Assembly (NCBI RefSeq): GCF_024508315.1
Contig: NZ_CP101987.1
Span: 4,126,911-4,190,910 of the forward strand
Origin: Cellulomonas xiejunii
GTDB lineage: Bacteria; Actinomycetota; Actinomycetes; Actinomycetales; Cellulomonadaceae
Reading direction: 5' to 3'
Length of the DNA stretch: 64,000 nt
Shown here piece after piece: positions 26,931 through 36,877 of the stretch. The first letter of the stretch is position 1. The number at the start of each line of letters is the position of its first letter. The notes beneath the pieces are model-generated. The model was given only the letters and a program-made list of their open reading frames with translations, did not search any database and had not been told where the DNA came from. A program made the position numbers and the translations under genes.

Positions 26931-27024
26931 GACGGCCTCCTCGCTCGTTCGTACGGTTCGGCTGCGGCGTGGTGCCGCGGATGCTGGGGCCCGACGCTAG
27001 CGGCGGGCACCGACACACAGAAGG

Positions 27025-27318
27025 TCAGGCCTCGCGGCGCATGACCTTCGTGCGCAGGACGACCTCGTTGAGGCCGAGCTGACGGTCCAGCTCCTTGGCC
27101 GTGGCGGGCGACGCGGTGAAGTCGACGACGGCGTAGATGCCCTCGCTCTTCTTCTGGATGTCGTACGCGAGGCGACGACGGCCCCACACGTCCACCTTGT
27201 CGACAGTGCCACCGTCGGTCTTGACGACCGTCAGGTACTTGTCGAGCGACGGGGCGACGGTGCGCTCCTCGATCTCGGGGTCGAGGATGATCATGATCTC
27301 GTACTGACGCAGGCTCAT
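27025..27318 (-). CDS. rpsF: ribosomal protein bS6
   Basis: A 97-residue small-subunit platform protein ([17 protein letters not shown]... [17 protein letters not shown]). The ATG at 27318 is preferred over the GTG two codons upstream because AGGAGG ends right at that GTG. First gene of the ribosomal run. Confidence 0.97.
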   Translation of the reverse strand: MSLRQYEIMIILDPEIEERTVAPSLDKYLTVVKTDGGTVDKVDVWGRRRLAYDIQKKSEGIYAVVDFTASPATAKELDRQLGLNEVVLRTKVMRREA

Positions 27319-27426
27319 ACCCACCTCCTCTGGTCTTCGCGGTCACGGTCGGTCCGTGACAGGAGGGTCTCAAGCGTCTCGACGCGCCCGTTCCCGACGA
27401 GTGTCGGGGTGGGCGGGCACGACGAA

Positions 27427-27444
27427 CCGTCCCGTGAGGGACGG
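27427..27444 (-). terminator. hairpin downstream of the PBP gene
   Basis: CCGTCCC and GGGACGG pair around GTGA, between the ponA stop and rpsF. Confidence 0.45.
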
Positions 27445-27489
27445 CGGTGGCCCAGCCTACCGGCTCGCAGCCGGTCGGCCGAATCCCCG

Positions 27490-29913
27490 CTAGCCGCCCT
27501 GCCCCTGTCCCTGCCCCGGCGGCTGCGGCGCTGCGGCGTCGCCGCCCTCGGGCGGCGCGGTCGGTGCGGGGGTCGGCTCGGCGGTCGGCGGCGGAGGCGG
27601 AGGCGTCGGGCTGGGTTGCGGCGCACCGCTGGAGACGACGAGCGTGACGGTCGCTCCCGACGCGACGGTGGAGCCCTCCCCCGGTTCGACGCGGATCACG
27701 CGCCCGGCCGGAACCGTCGCCGACCGCTCGCTCACGACCCGCGGCGTCAGACCGGCCGCCTGCAGCGCCCCGACGGCGTCCGCCTCGGTGCGCGCGACCA
27801 GCCCCTCGGGCACCTGCACCTCGGCGGGCGGCTGGGTCTCCTCGGGCGTCGCCTCCGGCGTCGGCTCCGCGCTCGCCGTCGGCGCCGGGGTGCGCCCGAC
27901 GTTCGCGCGCGGCGGGAAGTCCATCTCCTGGGCGTACTTCGGCTGCGCGAGAACCTGCTTCATGTAGTGGGCCCACAGCTTCGCGGGGTGAGAACCACCG
28001 GTGATCTGGTCCGGGCCACCCCAGGCGCTGATCGAGTTCAGGTCCTTGTTGTTCTCGCCGTTCTCGTAGAGCGCCACGGACGTGGCGAGCTGCGGGACGT
28101 AGCCGATGAACCACGCCGACTTGTTGTCCGTCGAGGTCCCGGTCTTCCCGGCGATCGGCCGCCCCAAGGGCTTGACGTGCTGACGGCCGGAGCCGCGCTC
28201 GACGACCTGCGTGAGGGCGTACGTCGTGTCGGCCATCACGTCGGCGGCGAAGACCTGCTCACCGCTCGTGTCGGGGCTCCAGCTCACCGCGCCGTCCGCG
28301 TCCATCACGGCCTGCACGATGTGCCGGTCGTGGTGCACACCCTGGGCGGCGAACGTCGCGTAGGCGTTCGCCATGTCGGCCGGCTGGACCGTGTCGGCGC
28401 CGAGCACGTTCGACTTGACCACCGTCGGCTCGGTCGTCGCCCCGGCTGCTGCCGCGACCCGGGCCGTCTCCTCCGCACCGACCTCGAGGTTGAGCTGCGC
28501 GTAGACCGTGTTGACGGAGTCCGCCGTCGCGGCGACGAGGTCGATGGTCCCGTACCTGCTCGAGTTGGCGAAGTTCTGGACGCGCCACGGCTTGGCCTCG
28601 CCGATGTCGAACTCCTGCGGCGACGACGCGTCGTACGTCGTCCCGAGGCCGATGCCCTTCTCGAGCGCCGCGACGAGGGTGAACGGCTTGTACGTCGACC
28701 CCGCCTGGATGGGCTGGTAGGTGGACGTGTTCCGGCTGTCGACGAGGTAGTCCGGCCCACCGTAGAGAGCGACGATGCCGCCCGTCGCCGGGTCGATCGT
28801 CACGATCGACACGCGCAGCAGCGGGTTCGGGGTCGCGCCGTCCGTCAGCTGCCCGGAGGTCAGGGCTCCCGCCGACTCGACGGCGAGCGTCTGGATGTTC
28901 TTGTCGATGGTCGTGATGATCGACAGCCCCTTGGTGCGCAGCTCACCCTCGGTCCAGAGCTTGGTGGCGAGCAGCTCCTTCTCGACCATCTTCAGGAGGT
29001 GGCCGTTGGGGCCGCGGTAGGTCTCCGACTCCAGGTACTCCACAGGCATCGGGAAGACCTGCGCCGCACGTTCCTCGCTCGTCAGCCAGCCCATCTCGAC
29101 CATGTTGTCGAGGATGATCCCCCAACGCTGCTCCGCCTTGGCGCGGTTGTTCGCCGGGTCCCAGTTGTTGGGGGACGGGATGACGGCGGCGAGGACGGCG
29201 GACTGCGCGACGGTCAGGTCCGCGGCGTTCACCCCGAAGTAGGACTGCGCCGCCGCCTGGATCCCGTACGAGTCACGACCGAAGTAGATGGTGTTGAGGT
29301 AGCGCCCCATGATCATCTCTTTGGACTCGTTCTGAGAGATCTTGATCGCGAGGATCGCTTCCTTCGCCTTGCCCCAGTAGTCGGTCGTCGTGTCCTGGTA
29401 GTACCGCTCGACGTACTGCTGGGTCAGCGTCGACGCACCCTGCGTCGGCTTGCCCTGGACGTTGTTGAGGAACGCGCGTCCGATCGCCCGCAGCGAGATC
29501 CCGCGGTTGGTGAAGAAGGTCTTGTCCTCGCCGGCCGCGACCGCGTGGCCGATGTGCGGAGGCAGGGACTCGTAGTCGACGAGCTCACGCCGCTGGTCCG
29601 CGAACCTCCCCATCACCTCGCCCGGCGTGCCGGGCTGCTCACCGGCGTAGTACACCGTGGTCGTCTGGTACTCCACCTCGGCCAGCGGGTCGGGCGGCTG
29701 GATGAACGCGAACGCGGCCGCGCCGGCGCCCAGCGCGAGGAAGATCCCGCTGATGAACGCACCGAGCACCACGCGCCACGACGGCAGCCACCGGTGCAGA
29801 CCGGTGTACTCGCGGCGGGGGTAGTTCCAGAACCCGCGGCGCTCGGAGGCGGCGGGTCGACGCGTCGCGCGCCGGGCCCGGGAGGGCGCTGCGCGACGGT
29901 TGCTGGCTGCCAA
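27490..29913 (-). CDS. ponA: class A penicillin-binding protein with PASTA domain
   Basis: A bifunctional peptidoglycan synthase of about 807 residues. A cytoplasmic basic tail and one membrane helix (VLGAFISGIFLALGAGAAAFAF) come first. The glycosyltransferase domain has GEDKTFF with the catalytic Glu and GASTLTQQYVER. The transpeptidase domain has STYK (active Ser), SVN and KTGTS. One PASTA repeat lies near the end (VPEGLVARTEADAVGALQAAGL), then a Pro-rich tail. I chose the TTG at 29913 because AGGAGAGG lies about 8 nt upstream; a GTG at 29976 is possible but has no such site. The place next to padR-ino1 and rpsF is conserved in actinobacteria. Confidence 0.93.
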   Translation of the reverse strand: MAASNRRAAPSRARRATRRPAASERRGFWNYPRREYTGLHRWLPSWRVVLGAFISGIFLALGAGAAAFAFIQPPDPLAEVEYQTTTVYYAGEQPGTPGEVMGRFADQRRELVDYESLPPHIGHAVAAGEDKTFFTNRGISLRAIGRAFLNNVQGKPTQGASTLTQQYVERYYQDTTTDYWGKAKEAILAIKISQNESKEMIMGRYLNTIYFGRDSYGIQAAAQSYFGVNAADLTVAQSAVLAAVIPSPNNWDPANNRAKAEQRWGIILDNMVEMGWLTSEERAAQVFPMPVEYLESETYRGPNGHLLKMVEKELLATKLWTEGELRTKGLSIITTIDKNIQTLAVESAGALTSGQLTDGATPNPLLRVSIVTIDPATGGIVALYGGPDYLVDSRNTSTYQPIQAGSTYKPFTLVAALEKGIGLGTTYDASSPQEFDIGEAKPWRVQNFANSSRYGTIDLVAATADSVNTVYAQLNLEVGAEETARVAAAAGATTEPTVVKSNVLGADTVQPADMANAYATFAAQGVHHDRHIVQAVMDADGAVSWSPDTSGEQVFAADVMADTTYALTQVVERGSGRQHVKPLGRPIAGKTGTSTDNKSAWFIGYVPQLATSVALYENGENNKDLNSISAWGGPDQITGGSHPAKLWAHYMKQVLAQPKYAQEMDFPPRANVGRTPAPTASAEPTPEATPEETQPPAEVQVPEGLVARTEADAVGALQAAGLTPRVVSERSATVPAGRVIRVEPGEGSTVASGATVTLVVSSGAPQPSPTPPPPPPTAEPTPAPTAPPEGGDAAAPQPPGQGQGQGG

Positions 29914-30183
29914 AGGGGGGACCTCTCCTGCGACGACGATGCTGCGGCACCCCCCGGCGACCCGTCTGGCGAGCACGCCGGGCGGACGCTGCCGGGCTCA
30001 GTATGGAGGAACTGCCTGGGACCGACAGCAGGGGTAGGGCGCGACTTGTCCGGATCGGCCCGAGCGTTCACACGATCGGCACGGCACGATGACAGGACGA
30101 CGACCGTTGCGCACCAGCTGTGAGGCGCGCCACAGGGGGCCTCCCCACCGGGCATGTTGTGCCGGACCGTCGACACGACATAC

Positions 30184-30216
30184 TCTCCGGATGTATCGAG
30201 TCGATACATCCGGAGA
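30184..30216. promoter_or_regulatory. 33-bp perfect palindrome, likely PadR operator
   Basis: Two 16-bp arms around a central G. The inner part reads ATGTATCGA-G-TCGATACAT, which contains the ATGT...ACAT pattern known for PadR operators. It lies 48 nt before padR, so autoregulation of padR-ino1 is likely. Confidence 0.8.
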
Positions 30217-30264
30217 CGGCAACCGTCGGATCCGCGGGACGAGCGGTGACGACGGGAGGGCCAG

Positions 30265-30903
30265 ATGCGCGGGCGTAACGACGTGCTCGAGCCGGCGATC
30301 CTCGGCCTGCTCGCCGAGTCACCCATGCACGGGTACGAGCTGCGCAAGCGCCTCAACCTCGTGCTCGGCTCGTTCCGCGCACTGTCCTACGGATCGCTGT
30401 ACCCGTGCCTCAAGGGGCTCGCGGACCGCAGGTGGATCGTCGGTGTCGAGGCGCCGGACGACCGCACTGTCGCCAGCAAGCGCGCCCGCATCGTCTACCA
30501 GCTCACCGCCGAGGGCAAGGAGCACCTGCAGCAGGTGCTCTCCACCTCGGGTCCGGCGGCCTGGGAGGACGAGAACTTCGACGTCCGCTTCGCGTTCTTC
30601 GCGCAGACGGACGCCGAGACCCGGATGCGGATCCTCGAGGGGCGCCGCATCAGGCTGACCGAACGGCTGGAGACCTTCCGGCAGTCGGTGGCCCGGACCC
30701 GCGAGCGCATGGACGAGTACACGCTCGAGCTGCAGCGTCACGGGCTCGAGCAGGTCGAGCGCGAGGTCCGTTGGCTGGACGACCTCATCGACAACGAGCG
30801 GGGCGTGCGTCGTGTGCGCCCCGAGGGTGGTGGCCGACCGGCCGCCGCCGCAGACGACGCCGAGGGAACATCCGAGGCGCGAAACGAGAAGGAGCGAGGA
30901 TGA
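30265..30903 (+). CDS. PadR-family transcriptional regulator
   Basis: A 212-residue regulator. The N-terminal winged helix ([23 protein letters not shown]) and the C-terminal dimerising helices ([23 protein letters not shown]) fit PadR with the Vir_act_alpha_C extension. GGGAGGG lies before the ATG. It overlaps ino1 by 4 nt, and the 33-bp palindrome upstream is its likely operator. A PadR gene next to inositol-phosphate synthase is a known arrangement in mycobacteria and relatives, so it may sense inositol or mycothiol status; the ligand is not known. Confidence 0.92.
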   Translation: MRGRNDVLEPAILGLLAESPMHGYELRKRLNLVLGSFRALSYGSLYPCLKGLADRRWIVGVEAPDDRTVASKRARIVYQLTAEGKEHLQQVLSTSGPAAWEDENFDVRFAFFAQTDAETRMRILEGRRIRLTERLETFRQSVARTRERMDEYTLELQRHGLEQVEREVRWLDDLIDNERGVRRVRPEGGGRPAAAADDAEGTSEARNEKERG

Positions 30904-31994
30904 CCTCCATCCGCGTCGCCATCGTCGGCGTCGGCAACTGCGCCGCGTCGCTTGTCCAGGGCGTGCAGTACTACCGGGACGCCGACCCCGCGGGCAAGGT
31001 CCCGGGCCTGATGCACGTGCAGTTCGGTGACTACCACGTGCGCGACATCGAGTTCGTGGCCGCGTTCGACGTGGACGCCAAGAAGGTCGGCTTCGACCTC
31101 TCCGAGGCGATCTTCAACTCGGAGAACAACACCATCAAGATCGCCGACGTGCCGCCGCTGGGTGTCACGGTGCAGCGCGGTCACACGCTCGACGGCATCG
31201 GCAAGTACTACGCCGAGACGATCGAGGAGTCCGACGCCGAGCCCGTCGACATCGTCCAGACGCTCAAGGACCAGCAGGTCGACGTCCTGATCTGCTACCT
31301 GCCCGTCGGCTCCGAGGCCGCTGCGAAGTTCTACGCCCAGTGCGCGATCGACGCGAAGGTCGCGTTCGTCAACGCCCTGCCCGTCTTCATCGCGTCGGAC
31401 CCGGTGTGGGCCGCGAAGTTCGAGGCCGCCGGTGTGCCGATCGTCGGCGACGACATCAAGTCGCAGGTCGGCGCGACCATCACGCACCGCGTGCTCGCGC
31501 GTCTGTTCGAGGACCGCGGCGTCATCCTGGACCGCACGTACCAGCTGAACGTCGGCGGCAACATGGACTTCAAGAACATGCTCGAGCGCGAGCGCCTGGA
31601 GTCCAAGAAGGTCTCGAAGACGCAGGCCGTCACGTCGAACCTCACCGACGGCCCGCTGGCCGGCAAGAAGGACGACCGCAACGTCCACATCGGCCCGTCG
31701 GACTACGTCGCGTGGCTCGACGACCGCAAGTGGGCGTACGTGCGCCTCGAGGGTCGCGCGTTCGGCGAGGTGCCCCTGAGCCTGGAGTACAAGCTCGAGG
31801 TCTGGGACTCCCCGAACTCGGCCGGCATCATCATCGACGCCCTGCGCGCCGCGAAGATCGCCAAGGACCGCGGCATCGGCGGCCCTCTGCTGTCGGCGTC
31901 GACGTACTTCATGAAGTCCCCGCCGGTGCAGACCGAGGACACCGAGGGCCGCGCCAAGGTCGAGGCCTTCATCCGCGGCGAGCTGGAGCGCTGA
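30900..31994 (+). CDS. ino1: inositol-3-phosphate synthase
   Basis: A 364-residue NAD-dependent enzyme that turns glucose-6-phosphate into inositol-3-phosphate, the first step to mycothiol and phosphatidylinositol. The dinucleotide-binding start [45 protein letters not shown] and LNVGGNMDF are family signatures. The ATG overlaps the padR stop (ATGA) and has GGAGCGAGG before it. A hairpin with a T-run follows the stop. The length is normal for actinobacterial forms. Confidence 0.96.
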   Translation: MTSIRVAIVGVGNCAASLVQGVQYYRDADPAGKVPGLMHVQFGDYHVRDIEFVAAFDVDAKKVGFDLSEAIFNSENNTIKIADVPPLGVTVQRGHTLDGIGKYYAETIEESDAEPVDIVQTLKDQQVDVLICYLPVGSEAAAKFYAQCAIDAKVAFVNALPVFIASDPVWAAKFEAAGVPIVGDDIKSQVGATITHRVLARLFEDRGVILDRTYQLNVGGNMDFKNMLERERLESKKVSKTQAVTSNLTDGPLAGKKDDRNVHIGPSDYVAWLDDRKWAYVRLEGRAFGEVPLSLEYKLEVWDSPNSAGIIIDALRAAKIAKDRGIGGPLLSASTYFMKSPPVQTEDTEGRAKVEAFIRGELER

Positions 31995-32014
31995 CCCGCA
32001 GCAGCTGAGCCAAG

Positions 32015-32061
32015 AAGTGTGAAGCGTTGTTGCCGGATTCCGGCAGCAACGCTTCACACTT
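32015..32061 (+). terminator. hairpin repeat copy 1 (ino1 terminator)
   Basis: Two 23-nt arms around one T, with a single G-T wobble, followed by T residues. It lies 20 nt after ino1. The core GTGTGAAGCGTTGTTGCCGG also occurs at 33248-33292. Confidence 0.85.
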
Positions 32062-32278
32062 TTCTGCATCGTCCACAGATCGTCCCGGACGGCACCCGCC
32101 GGCGGGTCCGGTGCGGGAGCGTGCTCTCGTGCGGCGGGACGACGCGGGTGTGACGGCGGGCAGCGGGGCAGGACCTGCGCCGGGGGGTGAGGGCGCGTCC
32201 CGGCCTGCCGCGGCCGGCGCGCGCGGGTCGAACGGGCCGGCGACCCGTCCTGCGTGGGCGACGGGCACGGGTGCGGGT

Positions 32279-33241
32279 GTGGGCGTCGTCACCCTGCCCG
32301 GGCTCACGCGGCTGTCGCCCTCCGTGACGGCGCTCGTCGTGCGCCAGGACGGTGTGGCGACGACGGCGCAGCTCGCGCTCGGTGGCGTCGGCCCGTCGGT
32401 GGTCGCCCGCCGGGTGCGCGCCGGCCACTGGCAGCGAGTGTTCCGCGGAGTGGTGGTGCTGCAGTCGGGTCCGCTCGCGTGGCGGCAGCTCGCGCGTGCA
32501 GCGCTCCTCGCGGCGGGCCCGGGTGCGGCCCTGTCGCACCGGTCGGCCGGCGTCGTCCACGGGTTCGTGGCGACGCCCGGGCCCCGCGTCGTGGTGAGCG
32601 TGCCTGCGCACCGGGCGGTGCGTCCGCAGCCAGGGCTCGACGTCCGACGCCGTCGCGTCATGCCGCGCTCGGGTGGTCGTCTGCGCAGCGTGTGCCGGGA
32701 GGCCACGGTGCTGGACCTGGTGCAGGAGGCCCCGGACGAGGACGCGGCGGTGGGTGTGGTGTGCGACGCCGTGCGGGCCGGGGCGCTGCCGTCCCGCGTC
32801 GTCGCCGAGCTGGACGCCCGGCCGTGGCAGCGGCACCGTGCCCTGGTCGTGGCCGTGCTGGGTGACCCGGACGCGCGCGTCGAGTCACCTCTCGAGCACC
32901 GGTACGACCGCGTCGAGCGCACGCACGGGTTACCGCGCTCGCGTGGGCAGGTCCGGCAGGTCGTCGACGGGCGGTGGGTGCGCGCCGACCGCGTGTTCGA
33001 GGGGCGGGGGGTCCGGGTCGAGCTCGACGGGCAGCTGGCACACCCGCACGGGCGGACCGACCGGGACGTCTGGCGGGACAACGCCGTGCTGGTGGAGCGG
33101 GCGGAGCTGACGCTGCGCTACCGGTGGCGCCACGTCGTCTCGACGCCGTGCGAGACGGCGCGTCAGGTCGCGACGGCCCTGCGCTCGCGCGGCTGGCACG
33201 GCACCGTCACAGCGTGCGGCCCCGGCTGCACGGCGACGTGA
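32279..33241 (+). CDS. AbiEi-antitoxin-like N-terminus with DUF559-type C-terminus
   Basis: About 320 residues. The N-terminal part (VVRQDGVATTAQLALGGVGPSVVARRVRAG) is a winged helix like the AbiEi-type antitoxin domain. The C-terminal 100 residues (VFEGRGVRVELDGQLAHPHG...DVWRDNAVL) resemble the DUF559/Vsr nuclease fold, a pairing common in actinobacterial genomes. No toxin partner gene is adjacent. The start is uncertain: the frame is open from 32027 but the upstream part is Ala/Gly-rich filler, so I use the GTG at 32279. The gene sits between two copies of the same hairpin. Confidence 0.75.
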   Translation: MGVVTLPGLTRLSPSVTALVVRQDGVATTAQLALGGVGPSVVARRVRAGHWQRVFRGVVVLQSGPLAWRQLARAALLAAGPGAALSHRSAGVVHGFVATPGPRVVVSVPAHRAVRPQPGLDVRRRRVMPRSGGRLRSVCREATVLDLVQEAPDEDAAVGVVCDAVRAGALPSRVVAELDARPWQRHRALVVAVLGDPDARVESPLEHRYDRVERTHGLPRSRGQVRQVVDGRWVRADRVFEGRGVRVELDGQLAHPHGRTDRDVWRDNAVLVERAELTLRYRWRHVVSTPCETARQVATALRSRGWHGTVTACGPGCTAT

Positions 33242-33247
33242 GGCAGG

Positions 33248-33292
33248 AGTGTGAAGCGTTGTTGCCGGATTCCGGCAACAACGCTTCACACT
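33248..33292. repeat. hairpin repeat copy 2
   Basis: Two perfect 22-nt arms around one T. Differs from copy 1 by one base in the arms and by flanks. It lies 6 nt after the AbiEi-like gene and before the 3' end of a minus-strand gene, so it can act as a terminator for both. Confidence 0.85.
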
Positions 33293-33328
33293 TCCCGGAG
33301 CTCCTCCTCAGCGGGTCGGAGCGGGACG

Positions 33329-34683
33329 TCAGGGGTGCTCGACCAGAGCGAACGCGTCGATGCCCAGCTCCGAGTCCACGGCGGGGGCGACGAGCCGGGT
33401 CGCACCCGTGGCCTCGTCGACGTGCCACCACTGGTTGCGGCCGGTCTCCTCGTAGCACAGGGTCCCCGTGCGCAGCAGCAGGCCGGAGCTTCCGGCACGG
33501 ACCTCGCACACGTCGTCACCCAGGTCCACCGACGTCACGGGACGCACGTCACCACCCGACCACAGGTACGCCCCGCCGAAGCAGAAGTCGTAGCAGGCGT
33601 CGGGGGTGCCGGAGAGCAGAGGCGCGGCGGTCGCGACGACCACGCCGTCGCGGACACGCTCACCCGCCCAGGGCGCGACACCGTCGCCGTGCAGCGCCGT
33701 CAGCACGTCCACCGGCCCGCCGGTGGTGTCGACACGCACGACCTGCCCACCGTGCTCGTCGAGGTTCCAGCGCTCCTGGTGGTCGTCCGGGTGCCGGTCC
33801 ACGCACGACGCCATGACGCCCGTGCTGTCGAGCCAGGCGACGACGTCGCACACCTGCCCCGCGGGCGTCAGCAGCGTCGTGCGCCGACCCGTCCGTCCGG
33901 TGAGACGGACGCCGAGAGCAGTGAGGTCGCGAGGTCGCGCCTCGGCCCGTCCGGCGGCACGACGTGCAGGGTCCCGCCCGTCGACCCGTCCCACGCGGCC
34001 GCGGACAACCAGATCTCGTCGGTGCCGGCCATGCCCACCCACTCCGTGTCCACCGGCACCCGGTCGTCGATGACGACCTCCCCCGTGAGCAGGTCGACCG
34101 TCGCCGCGTGCGACCCAGGGCGGCCGTCGGCGCTCGTGACGACGCGCGCGGCACCCGGCGCGGACCACCGCACGAGCGAGACGAAGGGCGGGGCGAGGTC
34201 GACCAGGTGGTACAGCTCACCGGTGGGAGCCGCCACGACGATCGACTGCCGCTCGCCGTCGCCCGGCAGCGGCTCGTACAGGTTCGAGCCGTAGCGCACG
34301 AGGTACCAACCCGGGCCCGCCTGCTCCAGGATCCCCTCCGGTGCCCGGTACATCGGCGGCATGCCGGGCAGCGACACCGGCTCGAGCGCGGGGGCGGACG
34401 CCTGGGCGTCGGGCGTCGACGCGGGTGTGACCGTCGGCGACGGCGTCGGGGTGTGGGCCGGCAGCGGCGCGGTGCGCTCCTGCAGGCCGAACCACCCGGC
34501 GACGCCGACGACGGCTGCGACCGCTGCCGCGACGGCCGCGTGCTGCGTGGTGCGGCCACGGCGGCCACGGGCGACGGCCGCCCGGATCCCGGCGAGCGCC
34601 GCCGCGTCGGGCTGCAGGTCGCCCTCGTGCTGCTCCTGCGTGCTCAGGGCGCGCTCGAGGCGCACCGTCAGGTCATCGGTCAC
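33329..34683 (-). pseudogene. membrane protein paired with sigma factor, broken by a frameshift
   Basis: The first frame starts at 34683 (MTDDLTVRLERALS), has one membrane helix (AVAAAVAAVVGVAGWFGL near 49-66), a Pro/Thr-rich linker and a beta-propeller-like outside region, and stops at 33868. The neighbouring frame takes over near 33900 with RRTTLLTPAGQVCDVVAWLDSTG and continues to 33329. Joined, they give about 451 residues, similar to the two intact paralogues in this window. A one-base indel, real or a sequencing error, is the simplest cause. In the intact pairs the protein follows a sigma-factor gene, and a role as its membrane-bound anti-sigma factor is inferred. Confidence 0.8.
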
Positions 34684-35230
34684 GGCGGGCCTCCTCGCGG
34701 TCCACGAGCGTCACGGGCAGCGTCTCGCCTGCCGGTGCGGTGCTGGTGCCGAGCAGCGCGTTCAACGTGGCCACGCCGTCGGAGACGTAGCGCTTGACGG
34801 CGCCCTCGCTGATGCCGAGGAGCCGGGCGGTGTCCCGCACGGAGAGGTCGTCGAGGTGGCGCAGCACGACGCACGCGCGCTGCTGGGCTGACAGGCGGCC
34901 CAGCGCCTCGGCGACGTCGGTGTCGAGCAGGTCCGAGCGGAGCTCGGTGGCCTCGGGCGTGGCGTGCGCCAACCGCACCACCGCGGTGCGCTCGCGCCCG
35001 CCGCGACGTGCGCGGTCCCCGAACCGCGACGCGATCGCGCGCCGCACGTACCCCTCGGCCTGCGGGACGGAGGCGAACGACGCGCGCGCGGTGAACGTAC
35101 TGACGAGGGCGTCGTGCACGAGGTCCTGCGCGACCGACCGGTCGCCGGCCAGCACGGTCGCGTACGCGACGAGCCCGCCGTACCGCTCGTGCACGAGCCG
35201 GTCGAGCGCGGGCGCCCACCCCCGGCTCAC
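34673..35230 (-). CDS. SigE-type sigma-70 family factor, pair 1
   Basis: A 185-residue group 4-like sigma factor. Region 2 (DRSVAQDLVHDALVSTFTARASF) and region 4 (LSAQQRACVVLRHLDDLSVRDTARLLGISEGAVKRYVSDG) are clear. The GTG at 35230 was chosen by alignment with the paralogue at 36870. It overlaps the membrane-protein gene by 11 nt. Its partner is frameshifted, so this sigma factor could be free of membrane control if the break is real. Confidence 0.9.
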   Translation of the reverse strand: MSRGWAPALDRLVHERYGGLVAYATVLAGDRSVAQDLVHDALVSTFTARASFASVPQAEGYVRRAIASRFGDRARRGGRERTAVVRLAHATPEATELRSDLLDTDVAEALGRLSAQQRACVVLRHLDDLSVRDTARLLGISEGAVKRYVSDGVATLNALLGTSTAPAGETLPVTLVDREEARRDR

Positions 35231-35335
35231 GTCCTCCCCGCCATCGTCATCACCTTCCGCGCCCGACACTGTCACGGCTACAACGCCGCAGGCCTTCCCG
35301 CGGTTGTGGGTGCGCCCGAACGGGGGACGGCCGGG

Positions 35336-36877
35336 TCAGCGCCCGTGCGTGAGGGTCACCTGCGTCACCAGCCACACGTCCTCGTCGACGACGACGTGGG
35401 CGGCGTCGCGGCGGTCGTCGAGCCACGCGAGGGTCGTCGTCTCCCCCGTCGCCAGGTCGACGCGGACGTCGCGCTGCGGGTCGGCGCGGCCACTGCCGGG
35501 GTAGCACCCGTTGACGTGGGTCCACACCGCGCCGCCGGTGAAGCTCAGCGACGTGCCGTGGTCGTGCGGCGACCAGCCGTCGGTGAGGGACCGGACCGTG
35601 CCGTCGGCCAGGACCGCGGGGTCGGACGTGACGTCGCACGGCGCAGGCATCACGACGCGCCCCAGGCCGACCCGCCCGTCGCCGAGCGGCCAGGCGTCAC
35701 GCACGGGCACGTCGCTGGTCGCCAGCCGCGTGGCACCACCGTCCCCCGCCACGTCGACGGCGTCGAGGTGCCAGGCACCTGCCGCCGCGGGGCACGCGGT
35801 GAGCACCGCATGGTCGTCCGCCCAGCCGACCAGCCGGCACGCCGGGTCGTCGGGTGCGTCCGCCACCGGGTGCTGCTCACCCGTGCGCAGGTCGACGCCG
35901 ACGAGACCCTGGTCGGACCCCTGGCCGACGAGCCACTCACCGTCGGGGCTCAGGGGGTGCAGCCGCAGGGGCAGGGTCACGTCCCCACCGTCCCGCACCA
36001 CGCCGTCGGGGGCCACGAGCCGCAGCCGGCCGGTCGGACCCGACGTGGCGGGCGGGCCGAACGAGGGGTCGGGGTCGAGCGCGACGAGCGCTCCCGGTGC
36101 GACCGGCGAGGCGTGCCCGGGATCCGCCTCGACGGCCTCCCGCACCTCCGCGGGCATCGGCACGTCCAGCCACGCGGACTCCCCCGTGGCCGTCAGGCCC
36201 AGCGGGTGGTGCTCCCACTCGAACGGCAGCGGCGTGAGCGTGCCGTCGAGGAGGTCGATCAGCCCCGACCGGAACGCGCCGTCGCCGACGGCCACCGAGG
36301 CCACGGCGGTCGTCGACCCGGGGCGCCAGGCGGCGAGGTGGAGCATGGTCCGCTCGCCCACGTCGAGCAGGGCGGTCCGCTCGCCCGACGGGGACACGAG
36401 CGTCACGACGTCGCGCATGTCGCCGGGGCGCATGACCGCCGGTGCGTCCAACCGCACCTGGGAGACGATCGCGAGGCTCCACCCCGGGCCGGTCGAGGTC
36501 AGGAGGTCGGCGATGGGCACCTCCCGCGGGGCGGCGGCCGGCACGGGCGCCCCGAGCGACAGCTGCTCGCCGGCGGACGTCGGGGCGGGTGTCGCCTCGG
36601 GTGTCGGGCCGGACGTCGTCGGGCCGGACGTCGTCGGGCCGGACGTCGTCGCGACGCCCGTCGACGTCGGGCCCGGCTGCAGGCCCCACGTGACGACGCC
36701 GCCGACCGCCACGAGCGCCACCACCGACAGCGCCCCGTCACGCGCGTGACGCACCGTGCGGCGACGGCGCACGGTGCTCCGGGCGCCGTCCAGCACCCCG
36801 GCGGGGGCCACGGACCCGGTGTGCGCCCGCTCGACGTTCTCCTCCACGCTGCTCAGCAGGTGTCCCAGGTCAGTCAC
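35336..36877 (-). CDS. putative membrane anti-sigma partner, pair 2
   Basis: A 513-residue protein: a short inside N-terminus (TDLGHLLSSVEENVERAHTG), one membrane helix (GALSVVALVAVGGVVTWGL near 48-66), a linker with repeated TTSGP units, and a large outside domain with repeated beta strands like a TolB-type propeller. It overlaps the sigma-factor gene by 8 nt and starts at GTG 36877 with GGAGG upstream. An anti-sigma role is inferred from layout; no zinc motif (HxxxCxxC) is present. Confidence 0.75.
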   Translation of the reverse strand: MTDLGHLLSSVEENVERAHTGSVAPAGVLDGARSTVRRRRTVRHARDGALSVVALVAVGGVVTWGLQPGPTSTGVATTSGPTTSGPTTSGPTPEATPAPTSAGEQLSLGAPVPAAAPREVPIADLLTSTGPGWSLAIVSQVRLDAPAVMRPGDMRDVVTLVSPSGERTALLDVGERTMLHLAAWRPGSTTAVASVAVGDGAFRSGLIDLLDGTLTPLPFEWEHHPLGLTATGESAWLDVPMPAEVREAVEADPGHASPVAPGALVALDPDPSFGPPATSGPTGRLRLVAPDGVVRDGGDVTLPLRLHPLSPDGEWLVGQGSDQGLVGVDLRTGEQHPVADAPDDPACRLVGWADDHAVLTACPAAAGAWHLDAVDVAGDGGATRLATSDVPVRDAWPLGDGRVGLGRVVMPAPCDVTSDPAVLADGTVRSLTDGWSPHDHGTSLSFTGGAVWTHVNGCYPGSGRADPQRDVRVDLATGETTTLAWLDDRRDAAHVVVDEDVWLVTQVTLTHGR

